NCBI GenBank assembly: GCA_002110485.1
Contig: MOWL01000001.1
Location: 186,001-250,000 of the forward strand
DNA: 64,000 bases
Source: Emergomyces orientalis
Lineage: Eukaryota > Ascomycota > Eurotiomycetes > Onygenales > Ajellomycetaceae
Direction: 5' to 3'
The first letter of the stretch is position 1, and every line of letters begins with the position of its first letter. The position numbers and the translations under genes were made by a program. The notes below the pieces were generated by a model, which did no database searches, had not been told where the DNA came from, and saw nothing but the letters and a program-made list of their open reading frames with translations. Shown here piece after piece: positions 48,693-59,361 of the stretch.

Positions 48693-49651
48693 AAGGAAGC
48701 ACAAGAGAAGATTGTCGCCTCGGGTTTTTTCGATTGCACTACCCTTTGTGTATCTTTTCGAATTGGCTGCGCTTATGTATAAGCCAGCAAAGCCAGTGAG
48801 AAGATATGAGCTTTGTTCCAACAGAGAAACTTCCCTTTCTTGTATATATCCCCATTCATCCGATCCATTACCGTATGTATGGATCCTTTTCCGAAGCCTG
48901 TCTCTCAGGCAAAAACGTATATATGTTATCTGTCATATTTTCGTGTGATATATATCCAAGCATTCATAGCGTTGATTTTTATTTTTATTTTTATTTTTGT
49001 TTTCCCACTATTCTTTGGAATCTGCCTCTGCAAAAATTTGGTGATCTCGTGGCGTTTCAGGCGGGACATCATCCTACGCAGGAGTACTATCTTGGCGGTG
49101 GTTTGCCCTTGCCACTCCGACATTGTTTCAATCGAGTGCGCATTCGATCATGCTCTGTATCTCGCTCAAGAATAAAAGGGGGTATTTATCCGGCTAGCTT
49201 ATTTGTTAGTAATTGATTGCATTGGACCGACCGGATATAAGGATATGGACATGTATATAGTTTTTATGAACGGTAGATCGCCGATACTAATTGACATTGA
49301 TATTCACTTTATTTACTAGGAGAAATAAAAATATAAACAACTCTCGACCTCATAAAAGCCACCCCTGATCTTTAATTCTTTAATATTCAACACTAGGCCT
49401 GCCGCTATGCATACCCCTAAGTTACTAGTTCTCTTCTATCTTAGTCACCAGAGGTTCAACGACTCCACAGCCACGGCATAATAAATATTTCCTCTCAAAT
49501 CCTAAGAACGGAAATGACGAATGTGTGGCTTACTCAGCAACCTTTTTCCATGTGTTTAAACCATTCTAATACCCAGTTTCCCCTTCGAAATTTCTCTTCT
49601 TCCAACAACGTTCGTTTGTAATCAAGCAGATGCACATATAAAACTGTTTTT

Positions 49652-49665
49652 GTCAACGAAAATTT
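49652..49665 (+). repeat. Direct repeat GTCAACGAAAATTT, copy 1
   Basis: The 14-mer recurs exactly at 50290-50303, in the same orientation and with a related left flank (CTGTTTT just before). The two copies are 638 bases apart and bracket the inverted repeat and the small open frame at 49705-49983. Confidence 0.6.
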
Positions 49666-49667
49666 TT

Positions 49668-49691
49668 CCATGCACCTGTAGGTGCATGGAT
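49668..49691. repeat. Perfect 24-base inverted repeat
   Basis: Arms TCCATGCACCT and AGGTGCATGGA (11 bases each) surround a two-base centre. It lies 14 bases beyond the stop codon of the candidate minus-strand frame ending at 49705. It could be a hairpin in the transcript, a protein-binding palindrome or a trace of a small mobile element. Confidence 0.85.
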
Positions 49692-49704
49692 GTACTAAGA
49701 GCTG

Positions 49705-49983
49705 CTATTGGGAAAGACCAAGGTAGCAGCCATGCAGGTCAGTGATGGCCTTTTCGTGAGTTGTCTGAGATTCTGCATAGGTACTCAATTCATATTTGTG
49801 GGCGGTGAGGTTTTCTTCGATGAATGGATCTATGGTGAGTCCTGTTGGGCTTTTCCCGCTGCTCACATGTCGTTGGCATAGCTGACTTGCTGTGCCTAAT
49901 ACGGCGGGTATTTCCTCTGAGGGATCTTCACTCATTTTCCATGTCTCCGGGTGTGGAGTGATGGATAGAATCGTTGGCATCAC
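49705..49983 (-). CDS. Candidate small hypothetical protein (92 residues)
   Basis: Tentative. The uninterrupted frame encodes a hydrophilic chain beginning MMPTILSITPHPETWKMSED, with SSGKSPTGLTIDPFIEENLT in the middle and ending LHGCYLGLSQ. Composition is protein-like, unlike most spurious frames in this region. There is no recognised domain, signal peptide or membrane segment. It stands alone in a gene-poor tract and is bracketed by a diverged direct repeat, so it may be a remnant of a larger or mobile gene. Confidence 0.25.
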   Translation of the reverse strand: MMPTILSITPHPETWKMSEDPSEEIPAVLGTASQLCQRHVSSGKSPTGLTIDPFIEENLTAHKYELSTYAESQTTHEKAITDLHGCYLGLSQ

Positions 49984-50289
49984 CTGCTGTTTGGTTCTCT
50001 TTTATTGCTTCCATAGATGCTCTCTCTCGATGTTGCAAGGCAAACATCACCCTACCCTGTCACCTACTCTTACCTTTACATTCTAGGGTTTAATACGCTT
50101 CCTCCTTCGGGGTGGGTCTACGTTGGTGTGTGCTGTTTTAATGGTATTTTCTAAGACCATACAATCAGGGGCAGCGGAGGGCTTTTATGCATTGACCTTT
50201 CAAAAACTACTCTTTTATTCATAATAGGGTAACATTATATATATCATTATTCTGGCATGGCTATAAATAGGAATGTGCACCTGTTTTGC

Positions 50290-50303
50290 GTCAACGAAAA
50301 TTT
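50290..50303 (+). repeat. Direct repeat GTCAACGAAAATTT, copy 2
   Basis: Exact second copy of the 14-mer at 49652-49665, preceded here by TGTGCACCTGTTTTGC. The word GCACCTG also occurs in the inverted repeat next to copy 1, which suggests a longer, diverged repeat unit. Confidence 0.6.
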
Positions 50304-52397
50304 CGTTTGCAATGCGTCTCCCACAAGCCCATGTGCCCCGGACCGGGATCCGGCAACAGATGTGGGGCTCCCCCCCTGATATATCGCCATTGCTAGGTTC
50401 AAACTAGTCCTAGTAGCCACGCAAATCGGGCCCTCAAAGTTTGCAGACCTAGGCCAGGTGAACGACTTTGTAACGAGACGTTTGTAACCCCCAGAGCCCC
50501 ACAGAAGAAAAAGACAGGAAAGGGAGAGAGGAAGGGGGAGGGGAGGGGAGGGGAGAAACACACCTGGAAGATGAAGAAGAAGAAAAGTGCGAGGAGAAGG
50601 AGAATTTATACTTGCGGTGGGAGCGGCGGGTTGTTCACGAATATGGTTGCTCCAGCATCCTTCTTGGGAAGGCACGATACCTCCGTTTCTGACCCTGACG
50701 CCGGCTTACCTACCTAGGTAGTTACCTAGGTGGGAATGCCCTTCATTACGCAGGCAGCTCCCACGCAGAGAAGGTAGTCTGTGACCGCCCTTATTCTTCC
50801 TGTGTCAGCCTTTTATCATTTTTGGCTTCTCAGCGAATTGCTGGGTAGGCTTTTTGGCATTTTCACCTCGATTTTCAACTGCTCTGCGCAGATATGGGAC
50901 AACAACTAGGGAAGGCTGTATAGCTGTTTCTTTTCTGGTATGTGATTCGTCCTTGTAGAAGCAGTGGTCTCATAATCTCTGGCTGTACTTTGCACAGGAA
51001 GCAGCTACGAAGCTACAGAAGTTTAGAACATACTACCGTGAAATCGAGTTTGCACCCGCCGGGCAATTTTCCTGTCGATTCAGTTAATCAAGTTTGCCTT
51101 CTGGCGACAAATGGAAGTGTTGAACGAGTTATGCAAGGCCCTGGGAACAATTTCGCTGCCTAAAATCCGTCTATCACAACCCATGGTCCTGTCCTTCTTT
51201 ATACCGAGAAACGTCTAGCGCTTTTTCATCTACTCTTGTCACGTGCATGTCTACGACTATGATGGACGAAATTGAAGGTGTGGCCTTACGATACAAGAGC
51301 CCCTCCGACATCCAAGATGAGCAGCGGAAGCGGAAGGTTTGTCAGTAACTGTAGAAAGATTAAAAATCCCAGAACCTGAATACTCAAGAGCAGTAAAAGG
51401 AGGCGGGAAAATGCATGGCAGGTGGGATATATTCTGCGAACAGAGCGTTGGTATCAGATATGAGCAATAACCTATACATTTGAACAGATAATATAAAGCT
51501 TGAGTGCTGTGAAGACGAAAACTCTGAATGCTGCCAACTTTCTACTTTCTATGTTTTCACAATCGTCTATGGTGAAAGCATGTACTATAGAATCCGCGGC
51601 TTTATTTCCCCAGGGCCACAGTATCCTATGTTATCTAGTGCCAGCATTTTGAAAAGCTACTCTATCCAGTTTCAATCTCACAAGCTTTTCTCCATGGCTC
51701 CTATTTGGCAAATATGTAAGTGTGGGCTAATTCTTATCAGGAACTGCTTGTAGTTCTGTGCATGGCAACTTGACAGCGCTATGAAGTTTCCACCACAGAA
51801 TGCTCGAGTTCAAGGAGCTCTCTTGGGACAAGCTTTCAGAGAGTTGTTCTTGATTAATGACTCCAAGTACTCCGAGCAACTAGTGACAGCAAAGAGCTCC
51901 GTACCCGACTCTTTACTATGCAGAAAATGCAATTCCCAGCATTTTGCAGATTGAAGATTCGGAGATAGCTCTACTATTTTCTAGAAGGGATGAATCACAC
52001 TACTTAGGTACCTAGGAAAATCCATACCTAGGTAGATACAGCCAAATATACTGCACATCCAACACAGATGCGAATGGATGCGAAGGTGTGTCATGTCTCA
52101 GCACACATCTGGCTCCTCTCACGCGGTGAAGCAACCTTCATTCCCACTACACATACTTCCTCATCCTCAGCGATACCCTGCTATCCCAAACCTCATGGCT
52201 CGATGCACGCGGTTGAAGATTTAGTATCTCACCGTCAAAAAAGACAAAGGGGGGAAGGGAAAGAGTTTATCTGGCCCCTCGGCGTCTGCAAGTCGGCATC
52301 GTGCCAAAAAGTATAGGTTTTTCTTAAGAAATCCTCCTGAAGGACAGCAGAATTTCGACCACTGCTTCACTGCGCGCCCTATCAAGCAGAGGAATTT

Positions 52398-52687
52398 ATG
52401 GGCATTAGAGGGGTTGTTACTCCAAAGCCGGATTTTAATAACGGCGCCCATGCAGCAAAGCTTCACCATCAACTCTGTGGTGAGTAAAATATTACATTAC
52501 CCCATCTACGCAACACAATATTCCGATATTTCCTAACTTTTGTGCTAAAGCCAAAGGCCTTGGTGGTTCTACTGCTGTTGCAAACGACAAACTCTCTACG
52601 ATAGCATCCCTAGCGCTCGTGCGATGCTTCAACTTCAGTCGTATGAGAAAGAGCTGGCATATGATGGTAATGCCTATGTTGTCTTAA
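52398..52687 (+). CDS. Candidate two-exon small protein
   Basis: Tentative. Exon 1 (52398-52479) reads MGIRGVVTPKPDFNNGAHAA onward and stops at a consensus donor GTGAGT. A 71-nt intron carries a perfect CTAAC branch word near 52533 and ends CTAAAG. Exon 2 (52551-52687) continues in frame as AKGLGGSTAVANDKLSTIAS and ends at TAA, for 72 residues in all. The intron signals are better than chance would usually give, but I do not recognise the protein. It may be the surviving part of a decayed longer gene. Confidence 0.2.
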
Positions 52688-54052
52688 CCTACCACGACGG
52701 CCAGCTTAAATTGGATGAATATTGTTCATCCAACTGCATCAGATACAGATCACCGCATTGCGCAACTTAGGCTTTTTACCATGACTGATACTCCAGAGAC
52801 CTTCCGGCAAGGGGTCGGCACCTTTTAGAATCGCTAGAGACAGTGCGAAGGAGCAACGAGACCGACTTATCGCGGCAGCCAACAGCACCTTTCGCTGATA
52901 TTGGCGTGGCCTTGTCTTTCAAAACATCGTCAGAGTTTTACTCTCTCATCCTGCTCATGCAATACCCGATTCTGAGACATCAGCTCATGAACTCGCCTGT
53001 GCTAACGTTGCAACGGTTCAGTCCGGAAGAGGCCGCTTTTCAGAATAGGAGATCCAGAGAGCCATTTCGAATCCCAGCCAGAGATCTCGTAGTGACAATT
53101 TGCTAAAAATCCAAGATATCAAAGAATTGAACTATGGAGTCACGGTACTAATCATGTCATTTCGCTAAACTAGAAATAACAGTCAAGTTTACACAATTTC
53201 TTCACAAAGGAACTGATCGGAACGGAACTGTATAGAGCGACTGATACGATGACCCTGAGATGTTTAGTTCCATATGTGATCAAGATTTCGAATTTCGTCG
53301 TGTAGCTGCTTGTTTCTAGCGGCCCCGAAGAGTATCCACCCTTACGCCAAGAGGGAAATGGCTACGAAACAATCCTCGAAGTCTTGCCTGCTATCTAGTT
53401 TTCTTTTTTTCCTTCTTTATTTGTCTATTGTTTGCTCCGCGGTCGCGGTTTTATGGCCAAGTGTCTAAGAAGTTTTAATTTCAGTCTTCCATAGCTCCTG
53501 AGTTGAAATTTGACTCCCCTTTCCAGTATGTAGTACTTTATCATGGAATCTATGCGTGATAGCCTCAAGGTCTTACCACTCATGGATACATGATTTACCT
53601 GGGTACCTAGGTATGTAGGTAGTAAAGGCATTGCATAGATGAATGAAGGCGTGTTAAAATGCTAATCCTTAATTGTATAAAGATCGAATACTATCCCATA
53701 AGCTTATGCATCGCGGAGGTGGGAAAGTATTGGATTGTGACAGCCAAGCACAAGACAGCGCTGTAGTTGTTTAAGGGAACGTGAAGCACTCGGAAGTTTT
53801 TAAATGTTCGAGCCCATCTATAAATTAGTTACTAGCTTGATCCCAGCCCAATTGATTGCTGAGACTACGGATCCGTACCCAGAACTTAAAAAGCGCGGGA
53901 ATACCAGTAACCAACTATCGGATCTTTCGTATCCGTTATATTGCCAATATTCATATATGTATGCTTCCATTTTTCTAGCTATGAATAATTATAATATATA
54001 TATGGCTCTTTTGCTATGTGCGAGCCAAGAAACTAAGAATAAGTGAATGGGC

Positions 54053-54117
54053 GGGATTCGCCGATCTACGGGCCCGTAATCATGCAATGGAACGAACACC
54101 CATGTTCGGCGAATCCC
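54053..54117. repeat. Foldback: 12-base perfect inverted repeat with 41-base loop
   Basis: GGGATTCGCCGA at 54053-54064 pairs exactly with TCGGCGAATCCC at 54106-54117. The loop contains the self-complementary ACGGGCCCGT at 54068-54077. The structure lies about 165 bases upstream of the DNA glycosylase start codon. Possible readings are a miniature foldback element or a palindromic regulatory region; no target duplication is evident. Confidence 0.75.
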
Positions 54118-54282
54118 AACACCAACCATCTGCAGCCTGGAGCTTTGTAGCGTTGTTGCTGAGCAATTTCCTGACACTCCTGTAAAGCGACCTCATCTCA
54201 ATTAACCGAACTGACTCCGTACATTATTGATTAGACAAGGGTATAGATAAAACACAGTTATTTCGAGGCAAAGTACAGCACA

Positions 54283-55293
54283 ATGCCCTCCATCAAAGAG
54301 GAAAACGGGCCCGATGGCGATAGCACGCTCCCTTCGCCTTCATTTAAAGGCAACCTCGACCGTTTCGTCTATGACTCTCCGCCCAAGAAAGGCTCTGTCG
54401 CGCAGCAGACACAAAGCTCAGAAACGCTGTGCTCTCTGAAGCGAAAGTTCTCCAACAGCGATGAAGCGGAGGTAAATGCCACAGTATTGAGAGAGAGAAC
54501 GCGCACCACCCGCTCCGTTTCCCGCGCTTCTGCAGGCCTCCTCTCTCCGTCGCCGCGGTCACAGAAAAGTCAAACACTCAATGCCAGCACCAGCACCAGC
54601 GCAAACACCAGCAGCGTCTCCCTCGCATCAGCCACCAACCTCATCACCCCCGCATCTCCAATATGCAACCTCCGTGACACAATCCCTCACAACCTCATCC
54701 TCCTCTTCATAGGCGTAAACCCAGGCATCATGACCGGGCAGACGGGCCATGTCTACGCCCACCCTTCCAACCTCTATTGGAAACTGCTTCATTCTTCTGG
54801 CATAACTACTCAGCGTCACCCGCCCTCTGACACCTATCGCCTTCCGGAGCTGTACAGCGTCGGCAACACGAACATCGTCACAAGACCCACGCGGGATGCT
54901 AGTCAGTTGTCCAGAAAAGAAATGGATGACGGGGTCCCGGTGCTGGAGAGGAAAATTAGAGAGAAAAGGCCAGAGGCTGTGTGTCTTGTTGGTAAGGGTA
55001 TTTGGGAGGCGGTGTGGAGGATTCGGAAGGGAAGGGCGATCAAGAAGGAGGAGTTTCGGTACGGATGGCAGGATGAAGGGGAGAGGATGGGGAGGACGAA
55101 GGGTTGGAAGGGGGCTAGGGTGTTTGTGGCTACGACGACGAGTGGGCTAGCGGCTGGGATGAGTATGGCGGAGAAGCAGGCCGTGTGGAATCAGTTGGGC
55201 GAGTGGGTAAAAAGGAGGAGGGAGGAGAGGGAGAGGGAAGGGATTCCAAGGTTTACGGTTGAAGAGGATGGTGATGGTGATGTTGATAGATGA
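54283..55293 (+). CDS. G/T(U) mismatch-specific DNA glycosylase (TDG/MUG family, Thp1 type)
   Basis: A single exon of 336 residues. The first ~130 residues are disordered and Ser-rich with a basic patch. The catalytic domain follows: LLFIGVNPGIMTGQTGHVYA with the family motif GVNPG at residues 144-148, where the Asn (146) positions the attacking water, then HPSNLYWKLLHSSGI, and a second motif VFVATTTSGLAAGM near residues 276-290 that wedges into the DNA. The enzyme removes uracil or thymine opposite guanine and various damaged bases, as shown for S. pombe Thp1 and human TDG, starting base excision repair in the nucleus. The C-terminus is charged (RRREEREREG). It is convergent with the NRDE-2 gene with 272 bases between stops. 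Confidence 0.93.
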   Translation: MPSIKEENGPDGDSTLPSPSFKGNLDRFVYDSPPKKGSVAQQTQSSETLCSLKRKFSNSDEAEVNATVLRERTRTTRSVSRASAGLLSPSPRSQKSQTLNASTSTSANTSSVSLASATNLITPASPICNLRDTIPHNLILLFIGVNPGIMTGQTGHVYAHPSNLYWKLLHSSGITTQRHPPSDTYRLPELYSVGNTNIVTRPTRDASQLSRKEMDDGVPVLERKIREKRPEAVCLVGKGIWEAVWRIRKGRAIKKEEFRYGWQDEGERMGRTKGWKGARVFVATTTSGLAAGMSMAEKQAVWNQLGEWVKRRREEREREGIPRFTVEEDGDGDVDR

Positions 55294-55565
55294 GGTGGCT
55301 GGTTGGTGCTTGCTTGATCTTTTTGAAAAGGTGTTCTTTGGCATTTTTGGTTTTATATATATAGACGGCGTTTGTAAATGTGCGGACGAGAATTCTGGTT
55401 TATGCTTATACCATACAAATATCTTATCCACGAACACCCATATAGCATTATTTGGTAACATACATACATACACACTCTCACAGATACAATTTAACTATTA
55501 GATCAGCTTCCATTTCCGTCTGCTCCATAAAGTCTTGCTTTCCATACCACGATGTTACACGATGT

Positions 55566-58500
55566 TCAATCTTCACCGCTATTCGCATCTTCAGGCATAT
55601 GAATAGGGAGATCCTCAGCATCACCAATCTCTCCCTTCCCCACCCCCTTCTCTTCAAACCACTCTTCCAGATCCACGTGAACCCTCAATTCCTTCTCAAC
55701 AAGCACATTCCACACCTTCCTCAGCTCATCCTGTCCCATCAACTCTCGTAACCCCTGTTCCCGAAACGCAAGTAATACCAACTCCTTCACCCAGGGGCAA
55801 GCACGTATGGCACGGTAAAGTATTTCCCGCGCACGGCCCCATTGCGACAGTGCAAGTTCGAAGAGAACGTACAGTTTCCAGGTGGAAGCGCTGGATTGTC
55901 CGGATGGGGAAGTGACAGCTGATTCGAAAGCAGCACGGGCAGAATGGACAGTCGACCCGGCTGAGACACCTCGATGGAGTTCGGTGTAGATAGAAAAAAG
56001 ATGGGGAATTAGCGTCGATCTTGTCGAAAAATTGGGTGCCAAATTTTTGTTGTCATCATCACCATTCCATGTTGTCGGGGTTGTATATTGGCGCAATACG
56101 GAGCGGACGCGGTCCTCGATCCGGAAGCGAGATTCGTTCCAGGTAAAGAGGCTGAGGAATAAGGTATTTTGCGGGAAACGGGAGATGCTATCGGTTAATT
56201 CCGAACGAAGGAGGGCGGGTTTGTATATCCTGGTTGAAGTGGCATGGTGATACAAAAGCTTAGCTTTCGCCTGCAGTAGAAGTTCACCGAATACTGTGGA
56301 TTCAAGCCTATGTGCAAGGAGGCGGGAATGGCCGGTAGCGTAAACACTTATAGTAGCGTCCATGTCGAGGTTTTTAGCCAAATATGTCAACAACGCGAGG
56401 CACTCGACAGCGCAGACAAATACGTTAGGTTTGCGAGACGCAAGGCCATGTTCTTGAGTTTCAGTGAGGAACTGCGTAGAATGTCAGCAATTTCCAGAGA
56501 ATATTATCAGGCATGCTTACCCTCTGAGCCTTCAGAAATTCAGCAGGGCGGATAGATGTGGTGGATTTCGCGTCGCCGGCTAAGGCGTTTGGATTTATGG
56601 TGCCGTTGGGGATCGCGAGTAACAGTCGAATTGCCTTGTCGTTGTTACGGTCGGCAAGAATCTCCCAGACCCAAGCTCGCCATAAGACTATGGTGCCTAC
56701 CCTGTCGGCTTCCTTAAAACTGTTGCTCATCGATAGGGCCGTGGTCCAAACATGCTCTGCCGCCGTTATCTGGCCACTGTGGATTTCAATCAGAGCATAG
56801 GCATTATATAGCCTCAGGTTTGAGGACCGCTTCTTCAGAAGGGTTTTCGTATATTTTTTTGCCTCTTTGGAATTGGAAACGAATTCAAGCGCTACAGTGT
56901 ACTCTGCAAGATCATCCTGCTCAGGCAAGCGATTCACTAGGTGCCGCAGTGTTCTCCTAACCCACTCCCCGTCGAGAGGGCTCTGGTCATTTAAGTACGT
57001 GTTCCTCCACGTTCGAAGCTCTGAAAACCAAGTTTCATTGCCAAATAATGTGTCTGAATTGTTTGCAAAGGTGGGTAGAGGGAAAGAATTCGGTTGGTTA
57101 TGCACAACGTCATGAGGGCCATGAACCATTTCCGAGAACCACATCCCTGATTGGCCATCAAAATTATCTAGCAAATTGTTGCGAATAAATGGATCTCTGC
57201 GCCATTGGGTTAGGATATTTGCATTTCCGGATGATGCTAGGGGAGGGAGGCCACAGAAAATCATGAAGGCACCAATCAGTAAATCAGGGACATCTGAAAA
57301 CGGAAGAAGAAAATCACTGATATCCGAGGACAATATCACTCGATATGGGTCATCTTCTTGGACATCGTCTAAGGTGCGAGCTGGAAGATGCGAATGGCAC
57401 ATTTGGAATCGTTCAGATTGCTCCCAGGATTCATATATTGATCTTTGATCTATTTCCTGTCTGGTAGGGTCTGACTTGGATTCAGGAACTGCACCTTCCG
57501 CGCTGTCCCAGCCTTTAGCGCCGATTTCACCTATTCTCGGTATCTCGCTATCCCAAAATTCACAAAAGTTGGATATGGCAACCCCAACTTTTGTTGATAT
57601 ATTAAGTGACTTGGGATGGAAAAAATTAAACTCCAATACTGCTTGCCACAGCCCAATAGCATGCTCCACGAATCCCGCCTCTCGCATGAAGCGACTCAGT
57701 CGAAGGATAAGATAAATGTTGATGGCATTGACCTCTGAACTGCGTTTGCGCGATGCGTTGATCTTCAAGCAGTCTATAAAAACCGATCGGCATTGATCAT
57801 ACGTGAAATTAACAAAACGAGTTTGCTGAAAGTCCAAATACTTAATCCAAAGGCTGATGTAATCTGGATTGGCCTGCAGAACATCCTTCCACTTGCTTGA
57901 GAGAGTTTTGGTGTCGTATAATGTTGATGCTTCTTCCATCATACCAAGCAGAAGACGATCCCGACGGGCTTTTGGGGGCATTTTATTCAATGCTTTCTCG
58001 TACATTGATATTTTGATATCCGCAACACTCCTCTTCTCTGCTGTAGTAAGTCTGCGCTGTCCACCACTGGTCGAGACTCCAACCATTGAGTTTTGATGTT
58101 CAATGAGTTGTAACCATCCATCAATGTCATCCGGGTGTTCCATGACCTCTCTAGACAATTCGGCATTGCGACGGCGGGCACTTTCATCGTCAGTAGCTAA
58201 ATCTGAGTCCGAAACAGCCTCTTCCAAGTCCTCGGGAAGGTCATCGGACGGTTTGGCTTTTCCTTCAATTGATCTATAATCGATATCATGGTCGTCGGGC
58301 GTTGAACCCCTAGAAAATATCGCCCCATGAAGCCTCCTACGTTTTCTAGATCCATCAGAAATTAATGGCAAGAAATCTTTCTGGGAGTCAACGGACGGAT
58401 TATTCTCTGGGTCCGGCCGTACTCGAAATTTCGTCTCCCTTTTTGTCTGCTTCCGGAGAAATTCTCTATACTTTTGTTTCGGACTGTCATAACCAGCTGA

Positions 58501-59057
58501 GCTGTGCCTGATCACCACTGTACTTCCGTCCGCATTGTTGCGATCAATCCAGTAACTTGGGGGTAATCCAATAATCCTGCCTGAGCCCGAGCGGAAATAT
58601 TGCGGAATACTGTAACGATGCAAAGTGCCGTATGCCACATTATATTTATCACCCTGTCTATCTATCACAAATAATTCCTGTTCGTCGCGTTTACTTGGCC
58701 ATTGCTGCGTGCTCGCAGGTTTTCCTGCAACCCGGGGTTCTACCCTTTTGTCATTCCGAGAACGATGGTGATCTGGCTCATCCTTCTGCGAACGGGAATG
58801 ATCTCTATGTCGCGAGTGCCTAGATTCATGTCTAGACCGTTCATGTCCGCTGGATGTTCTGCCTTTGTCATTTTCAGGGTTAACGTCTGCGTTCGCTGAA
58901 GATTGAGCTTGGGTGGATGTCTTTGGGCGGAAGCTCGCGAACTTCGGGACTGGCTTCTTTTCCTACAACAGCACAAGTAAGTTTGCACCCTACATATAAT
59001 CAAATAAAAATATTACTTGTAGAATGCAATACGTACCTTTGGGTCTCCCGAATCCAT
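55566..59057 (-). CDS. NRDE-2 family nuclear RNA surveillance protein (HAT repeats)
   Basis: Three exons on the minus strand (59057-59037, 58962-56521, 56471-55566) give 1122 residues. Exon 1 is only seven codons (MDSGDPK). The N-terminus has an RS/HR-rich stretch (SGHERSRHESRHSRHRDHS), then the NRDE-2 entry block FVIDRQGDKYNVAYGTLHRY. From about residue 280 the chain is a series of half-a-TPR helices (WLQLIEHQNSM, ISLWIKYLDFQQTRFVNFTY, RLYNAYALIEIHSGQITAAE, WKLYVLFELALSQWGRAREI). In animals and S. pombe (Nrl1) the family works with the Mtr4-like helicase and spliceosome parts in nuclear RNA decay, intron-containing RNA handling and genome stability. Start choice rests on the short first exon with consensus donor GTACGT. 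Confidence 0.9.
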
Positions 59058-59361
59058 ATCCAAGAGTCGCAGAGCTGTTTCTCCCTTTCGCCGCGTTGAG
59101 TTGGGTTAGATATTGCGGTCGCGTGCAGCTGCCGTTTTAGGAAAATTGGCCCTCGGGAAAAATTTCCCTTTTGATCATAGAATTTTTGCGATATTTTTAA
59201 TAATATTTTACAACAGAAAGCTTTGATTCCACCACAGCCTTCCAAGAAAGAATTTCCACGACAGATAACAGAAAAGCTTCTGAGTTACCTTGTCATTGAG
59301 GATGTTATTGGATATGGGTCTTTTTTTTTGAAATTCGAAATCTCCCCGCCTAGTTACCACA
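59058..59361. promoter_or_regulatory. Bidirectional promoter between NRDE-2 and UTP10
   Basis: Only 304 bases separate the two start codons, so both divergent genes must be driven from here. The stretch is A/T-rich in its middle with runs of T. I see no canonical TATA box that is clearly tied to either gene. Shared regulation of two nucleolar/nuclear RNA genes is plausible but inferred. Confidence 0.6.

Larger units (their letters stand above)
48693..49704. other. Intergenic right of the membrane protein gene
   Basis: About 1.0 kb, with a TTTTTA repeat near 48975-49000 and no supported gene. The overlapping plus-strand frames at 48712-49216 lie in the probable 3' UTR. A perfect inverted repeat at its right end is listed separately. 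Confidence 0.5.
49984..54282. other. Gene-poor region, right part
   Basis: About 4.3 kb. Contains three TACCTAGGTA palindromes (50711-50720, 52025-52034, 53604-53613), a foldback at 54053-54117 and one weak two-exon candidate at 52398-52687. Plus-strand fragments at 52780-53106 switch frames and look like decayed coding sequence. I see no transposase or reverse transcriptase motif. Confidence 0.5.

Noticed and set aside
48712..49216. Two overlapping frames downstream of the membrane protein gene
   Set aside because: They are F/Y/I-rich, overlap each other and lie in the probable 3' UTR.
50247..50675. A 142-codon minus-strand frame
   Set aside because: Its centre is an artefact of the GGGGA/GGGAG-rich run near 50520-50555 and the rest shows no motif.
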